From Chloroflexota bacterium (lineage in GTDB: Bacteria; Chloroflexota; Dehalococcoidia; Bin125): a stretch of 64,000 nt of DNA. Position 1 is the stretch's first letter, and every line of letters starts with the position of its first letter. The notes below the pieces were generated by a model. That model did no database searches, had not been told where the DNA came from, and saw only the letters and a program-made list of their open reading frames with translations. The translations under genes were made by a program, and so were the position numbers. The stretch spans positions 54,791-118,790 of the forward strand of contig JAPOXK010000017.1 of NCBI GenBank assembly GCA_026707145.1, written 5' to 3'. Shown piece after piece: positions 60,107-64,000 of this stretch.

Positions 60107-60436
60107 TTACTTGGGGGGAAGCGACGATGCGAAAGCCACGCCCCGGTCCACCCACTGCGCCAGCGAGCGCCGGGTTCGCAGTCCTGGAGCAGCGACGTAC
60201 ACCAGCCCTCGCAGCGGACGGCCTGTGAAGTCCATCGGCCGGGCATGCGGCCGTGCGAGCGAGGCATCATAGGCGTCCGGCCCTACCCGGACGATGAGTT
60301 CGTCGCCGGCGATCCCGCAGCACATGTTGCCTCGCAGGAGAAAGCAGAGGCCGCCGAACATCTTTTGCTCCCGCACGTCGCGCTTGCGGGCCAGGACCTC
60401 CCGAGTCCGCTCCGCCAGGCGTTCGTCGTATGCCAC
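60107..60436 (-). CDS. TfoX/Sxy N-terminal domain protein
   Basis: A 109-residue protein with the TfoX N-terminal domain: VREQKMFGGLCFLLRGNMCCGI and LIVRVGPDAYDASLARPHARPMDFTGRPL, then LAQWVDRGVAFASSLPP. In gamma-proteobacteria Sxy/TfoX induces competence, but stand-alone versions in other phyla have unknown roles and no DNA-uptake gene is in the window. It is soluble, of normal length for the family, transcribed on its own. Confidence 0.85.
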   Translation of the reverse strand: MAYDERLAERTREVLARKRDVREQKMFGGLCFLLRGNMCCGIAGDELIVRVGPDAYDASLARPHARPMDFTGRPLRGLVYVAAPGLRTRRSLAQWVDRGVAFASSLPPK

Positions 60437-60653
60437 CCGTTGCTCCCGGAGTCTTGCGCGCGCCGCCCATTGCGGCCGCGTGAGCTTAGCGGATCGAAGA
60501 GCACGCCTCCGGCCGAGCGCGTGCGGGGAAATTCGGCGGGGGATTTGCCGCCCCGACCGCGCGGTTCATTGCCCCTGCAGGCCAGGGCCTTAGACTGCGA
60601 CGCTGCTGGCGCTGTCCCGATCGCGTTCGCGAATCCCTTGGAGAAGCCTGACC

Positions 60654-61442
60654 ATGGACGAGTTCGCTGGTCGCTTTGTCTGGCACGAGTTGCTGACGTC
60701 CGATCCCGCCGCCGCGCAGCCGTTCTACGAGTCGCTCATGGGGTGGAGCACGTCGCGGTGGGAGGGTGGCGATCAGCCTTACACGATGTGGATGCTGGAC
60801 GCGCTACCGATCGGAGGCGTCATGGCGCTGCCGGACGACGCCCGGCGGATGGGCGCTCCGCCGCACTGGCTCTCATACGTCGGCGTGCCCGATCTCGATG
60901 CGACCGTCGAGAAAGCGCAAGGACTGGGAGCGCGGACGCTCGCGGGCCCCATGCACATCCCCAGCGTGGGTCGGTTCGCGGTCGTGGCCGATCCGCAGGG
61001 GGCCGTCTTCGCCGTTTTCCAACCGGAGGCCGGTCCGCCCCCGAGCGCCGGCCAGCGGCAAGGCGCGATCGTGTGGCACGAGCTCTGCACCGGCGATTAC
61101 CCCGCCGCCTTCGACTTCTACCAGACACTCTTCGGCTGGGAGCAGGGCGACGTGTTCGATATGAGCGAAACGGGCGGCGGGGCTTACCAGATCATCAAGC
61201 ACGGCGGGCAGGATATCGGCGGAATGTTCAACAAGAGCGCCGAGATGCCCGGGCCGCCTTCCTGGACGATCTACATCAATGTCGACAACGTGGACGCTCT
61301 GGCGGCACGGGCGCAGGAGCTGGGCGGCGCGGTGGTCGTCGGACCGCTGGATATCCCCGGCGGGGGCCGTATTGCGCAGATAACCGATCCGCAGGGCGCG
61401 TTCTTCGCGGCGCACATGGCGGCGCCTATGGACGGCGGCTAA
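60654..61442 (+). CDS. two-domain VOC family protein
   Basis: A 262-residue protein of two fused VOC domains. The first starts GRFVWHELLTSDPAAAQPFYESLMGW and ends FAVVADPQGAVFAVF; the second starts IVWHELCTGDYPAAFDFYQTLFGW and ends IAQITDPQGAFFAAH. Internal duplication is evident from the matched WHEL-x-(T/C) and DPQGA-F motifs. Such proteins are annotated as glyoxalase/bleomycin-resistance-like or lactoylglutathione lyase-like hydroxylases; substrate unknown. Apparently monocistronic. Confidence 0.88.
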   Translation: MDEFAGRFVWHELLTSDPAAAQPFYESLMGWSTSRWEGGDQPYTMWMLDALPIGGVMALPDDARRMGAPPHWLSYVGVPDLDATVEKAQGLGARTLAGPMHIPSVGRFAVVADPQGAVFAVFQPEAGPPPSAGQRQGAIVWHELCTGDYPAAFDFYQTLFGWEQGDVFDMSETGGGAYQIIKHGGQDIGGMFNKSAEMPGPPSWTIYINVDNVDALAARAQELGGAVVVGPLDIPGGGRIAQITDPQGAFFAAHMAAPMDGG

Positions 61443-61536
61443 GCTGCCGCACCGGCTTGGGGCCGGGACGTGACGGTCGCCGGCTGATCGCTCCCGTCCA
61501 GGCCTTCGCGTGACGGGCGCTTCGCTGCAGTCTCCG

Positions 61537-63135
61537 CTAACGCGCGCCGCGTCGAGCCGATCCATTGTCGCCGCCCGCAGGCGCGGCGCGCGTATCGCTC
61601 CAGACTTTGGCTCCCGCGACCCACGTCTCAACGACCTGCGGCGGGTTGTCTGCGTGGAGCGCCCCATCAAGCAGGACGAGGTCGGCGCGCTTGCCGGGCG
61701 TGAGGCTGCCGCGCTCGTGCTCTTGCCCTCCCGCGAAGGCGGCGTTGATCGTGTAGCCGCGGATCCACTCGCTCAGCGGCAGGGCCTGCTCGGGCCCGAG
61801 CTCGATCCCGTCGCGCGACCGTCGTGTGGCGCCGCAGAGGGCGGTGCCGATCGGTCCTGAGAATACGCAAGGGTCGTCCGAGGAAGCGGCCAGACGCACG
61901 CCCTTGGCCGCCATCTCGCCGAAGGGGAGGAGGCCGATGCCGTCGTAGCGGTAGCTGTCGCGCGCGCGGGCGAAGGCGTCGACGAAACCCGGTTGCACCA
62001 CGCCGATCACTCCCAGCTCCGCCATACGCGCGATCTGATCGGACGACGCAAGGCCGGCGTGCTCAAGGCGGAAGCGGTGATCGAAGCCGGGCCGCGCGCT
62101 CTGCGCCTCCGCGAACGCGTCGAGCGCGTGTTCGACGCCGAAGTTGCCCAGGGCATGCACCGCCACGCGGAACCCCTTCCGGGTGGCCTCCAGCACTCCC
62201 TCGGGCAGCAGGGAGAAGATCTCGCCGATCTCTACCGGTTCCCCGTCACGCGTGGCGCGGATGGCGCCGCTCGTTCCGTTGTCGGCGAAGAGCTTGATCG
62301 GCCCGACGCGAAACCAGGCGTCGCCGTCGCCCGTCAGCGGTCCGTCGAGACGGGTGCGATTGCGGTTGCTGAACAGCGCCGCGGGATGCGGCATGGCCAG
62401 GACGGAGATCGGGAGGTCGCCGCGCGCGGCCAACGACCGATAGAGGCCTTCCGCAGCCGGCGAGCAGGCGGCGTCGTGCACGGCGGTGACCCCGTCGGCG
62501 AGGAGCATCCGCCCCCGCTGCGCGACAAGCTCCCCCCAGCGCTCGCGCTGGCCGTAGGCGGCCAGCGAGCGGGCGTTCGCCTCGCTCCAAGCGGACTCCA
62601 AGAGCCGGCCGGTCGGCTCGCCTTGGCGGTCGTGCACGATGACGCCACCCTTGGGCGCTACTGTCCGGCGGTCGATGCCGAGCAGTTCCAGCCCCCGCGA
62701 ATCAACCACTCCTTGATGCAGCGTGAAGTGCGCGAGGATGACGGGCCGATCGAATCCCATCTGGTCCAGATCGTGGCGCGTGACTTTTGGCCCTCCGAGG
62801 CCCGGCATCCATTGATAGCCGCGGATCCACTGCGCCTCCGGCTCCCGTTGCGCTTGCTTCCGCAGCGCCTCGCGCAGCTCATCCAGGGTGTGGACCTCCT
62901 CCAGGTTGGCCCAGCGCGGGTGCAGGGCGGCGATCGAGAGATGGCAGTGGGCATCAATGAAGCCCGGGATCAGGAGTTTGCCCCCGAGGTCGTATCGTTC
63001 GGCGTCTGGGTAAGCGTTGAGCAGCGCTTCCTCCCCAACGGCGACGATCTCTTCCTTGTGCACGACGACAGCGGCGGCGTTGGGCGTCGATTCGTCCATT
63101 GTCAGGATGCGCCCATTGATGAATGCAGTGGTCAT
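61537..63135 (-). CDS. amidohydrolase (YtcJ-like)
   Basis: A 532-residue metal-dependent amidohydrolase of the YtcJ/imidazolonepropionase-related group. The His-x-His motif is in IDAHCHLSIAAL after the beta-sandwich; the middle has AHFTLHQGVVDSRGLELLGID, and later histidines appear in VHALGNFGVEHALD and RFRLEHAG, with a metal-ligand Asp in ASSDDPCVFSGP. The enzyme would hydrolyse a cyclic amide, carbamate or similar bond. Its start overlaps the methyltransferase stop (ATGA, 63132-63135), so the two form an operon. AAGGAG precedes the ATG. Confidence 0.88.
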   Translation of the reverse strand: MTTAFINGRILTMDESTPNAAAVVVHKEEIVAVGEEALLNAYPDAERYDLGGKLLIPGFIDAHCHLSIAALHPRWANLEEVHTLDELREALRKQAQREPEAQWIRGYQWMPGLGGPKVTRHDLDQMGFDRPVILAHFTLHQGVVDSRGLELLGIDRRTVAPKGGVIVHDRQGEPTGRLLESAWSEANARSLAAYGQRERWGELVAQRGRMLLADGVTAVHDAACSPAAEGLYRSLAARGDLPISVLAMPHPAALFSNRNRTRLDGPLTGDGDAWFRVGPIKLFADNGTSGAIRATRDGEPVEIGEIFSLLPEGVLEATRKGFRVAVHALGNFGVEHALDAFAEAQSARPGFDHRFRLEHAGLASSDQIARMAELGVIGVVQPGFVDAFARARDSYRYDGIGLLPFGEMAAKGVRLAASSDDPCVFSGPIGTALCGATRRSRDGIELGPEQALPLSEWIRGYTINAAFAGGQEHERGSLTPGKRADLVLLDGALHADNPPQVVETWVAGAKVWSDTRAAPAGGDNGSARRGAR

Positions 63136-63944
63136 CTCGCTCCTTGCTCCTTCATCTCCGCGCTTACCACGAATGCTCCCGCGTACCGCGGGTCGGGTCC
63201 GGCCAGCCGCTTTGCAAGCGACTGGCCTTCCCGCTCCGCCCGCGCCACCTCCGGCAGGAGGCGGAACGAGACATCCGTCACGCCGAGTTCGCGCAGCAGC
63301 GCCGCCACGGGCTCCGTGGTGCGGAGCTCGTGCAGCGGCAAGGCCGCTACCGCCTCCGGAGGGTAGCTGTGGTCCGAGACATGGTCTGGCTCGCGCTGCA
63401 GCCGCCGGATGATCTTCGCGGCTCGCTGCCGCACGGCGTGACGGGTTGTCCCGGACTTTAATCCATCAAACCAGACGATACGGCCACCCGGCCGCGCGAC
63501 CCGTATCCATTCCCGGAAAGCGCGCTGCGGGTCCGTCATCGTCCACAGGACGTGCCGGCTGATCACGGCATCGAAGCTGGAATCGGCGAACGGGAGCGCT
63601 GTGGCGTCGGCCTCACGCCACTCGACGCGGACGTTTGCGTGCACAGCGCGCTGGCGGGCGTGCCGCAACATGGCCGCGGTGAGGTCGATGCCGGTGACGC
63701 GATGTCCCAGCAGGGCAGCGAGTACGGCCAGCAGCCCCGTGCCTGTGCCCACGTCCAGCAGCTCGAAGGGACCCGTACCCAGACTCTCCTGGAGCGCGGT
63801 TGTCCAAGCTCGCTTGACTGCGGGCGTTGCCAGCCCGTGGCCGGCATCGTGATCGTAGGCGGCGGCGCCGCGCGTCCAGGCTTTGCGGATCGCCGCCTTT
63901 GCTGCTCGTTCAGGATCGGGATTCATGCGGTTCCTTGCTGCCAT
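63132..63944 (-). CDS. SAM-dependent methyltransferase
   Basis: A 270-residue class I methyltransferase. The SAM motif is LLDVGTGTGLLAVLA, followed by GIDLTAAMLRHARQRA (motif II acid), then EWREADATALPFADSSFDAVISRH and PGGRIVWFDGL. The C-terminal part is typical of methyltransferase 11/UbiE-like proteins of unknown acceptor. The stop overlaps the amidohydrolase start, so it is translationally coupled; the methyltransferase lies upstream. ATG 63944 or 63926 could be the start, each with a plausible ribosome-binding site. The remaining 56 bases to the window end show no gene. Confidence 0.85.
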   Translation of the reverse strand: MAARNRMNPDPERAAKAAIRKAWTRGAAAYDHDAGHGLATPAVKRAWTTALQESLGTGPFELLDVGTGTGLLAVLAALLGHRVTGIDLTAAMLRHARQRAVHANVRVEWREADATALPFADSSFDAVISRHVLWTMTDPQRAFREWIRVARPGGRIVWFDGLKSGTTRHAVRQRAAKIIRRLQREPDHVSDHSYPPEAVAALPLHELRTTEPVAALLRELGVTDVSFRLLPEVARAEREGQSLAKRLAGPDPRYAGAFVVSAEMKEQGAR

Positions 63945-64000
63945 CCACGCCTCCGACGCGCGATTATCTGGTGCAGAGGGCCGGGTTGGCGAGCGCGCAG

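Overview
The window is a high-GC, gene-dense bacterial segment carrying about 57 protein genes, many in short co-directional runs. I see no rRNA, tRNA, CRISPR array, integrase or replication origin. The gene set suggests an aerobic heterotroph: a menaquinone branch (menF-menD-menC), several LLM-class flavin/F420-type oxidoreductases, a PPOX-class protein, Tat-type lipoproteins whose lipobox Cys is followed by GDDDDD, cyclase-family hydrolases, and N-methylhydantoinase B homologues. That mixture resembles uncultured Chloroflexota (SAR202/Dehalococcoidia-like) or a related lineage. The assignment is an inference from gene content and has no marker gene behind it.

Layout. 0-2.4 kb: 5'-truncated Lon-like protease and a phosphoribosyltransferase. 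2.4-4.8 kb: thiO, a VOC protein, a dienelactone hydrolase. 5.0-9.4 kb: menF-menD-menC, with a perfect 11-bp inverted repeat at the front. 9.4-12.0 kb: leucine-type dehydrogenase and a fused CoA-transferase whose usual catalytic Glu is Gln. 12.0-15.3 kb: an accessory island of lower apparent GC with an IS1595-type transposase remnant, nested inverted repeats, a DUF3800 gene, small unknown genes, a secreted HNH-like nuclease, and a potentially structured leader. 15.4-24 kb: PPOX protein, N-formylglutamate amidohydrolase, acetamidase, MetE-like protein, PP2C phosphatase, two more fused CoA-transferases, a zinc alcohol dehydrogenase. 24-32.4 kb: a PEP-mutase-like protein converging on a six-gene minus-strand run (SnoaL, two HyuB, CoA-hydrolase/transferase, two cyclases). 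32.4-41.5 kb: two-domain thioredoxin-like protein, glutamate dehydrogenase, RRM protein plus DEAD-box helicase, FAD oxidase, esterase, third HyuB.

41.6-42.1 kb: a carboxymuconolactone decarboxylase/AhpD-like gene interrupted by an in-frame TGA exactly at the second position of its CxxC motif, with a hairpin fitting the bacterial SECIS pattern just downstream. It is a strong candidate selenoprotein and the most interesting item here.

42.4-46.6 kb: two family-5 substrate-binding lipoproteins, each alone without permeases. 46.8-49.8 kb: three tandem LLM oxidoreductases. 49.8-53.0 kb: SRPBCC protein, Cys-less thiolase, DUF35 Zn-ribbon protein, fourth LLM enzyme. 53.0-54.8 kb: DrrAB-like exporter. 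54.9-56.2 kb: Fur-family regulator and a ZnuB-like permease preceded by a Fur-like box. 56.5-58.4 kb: VWA lipoprotein, followed by a fossil of a second permease start. 58.6-63.9 kb: RidA, SDR, TfoX-like, two-domain VOC, amidohydrolase and methyltransferase.

Functionally, much of 10-53 kb looks like catabolism of carbonyl or amide compounds through CoA thioesters: CoA transfer, ring or amide opening, flavin-dependent oxidation, retro-aldol cleavage. No substrate can be named from sequence alone.
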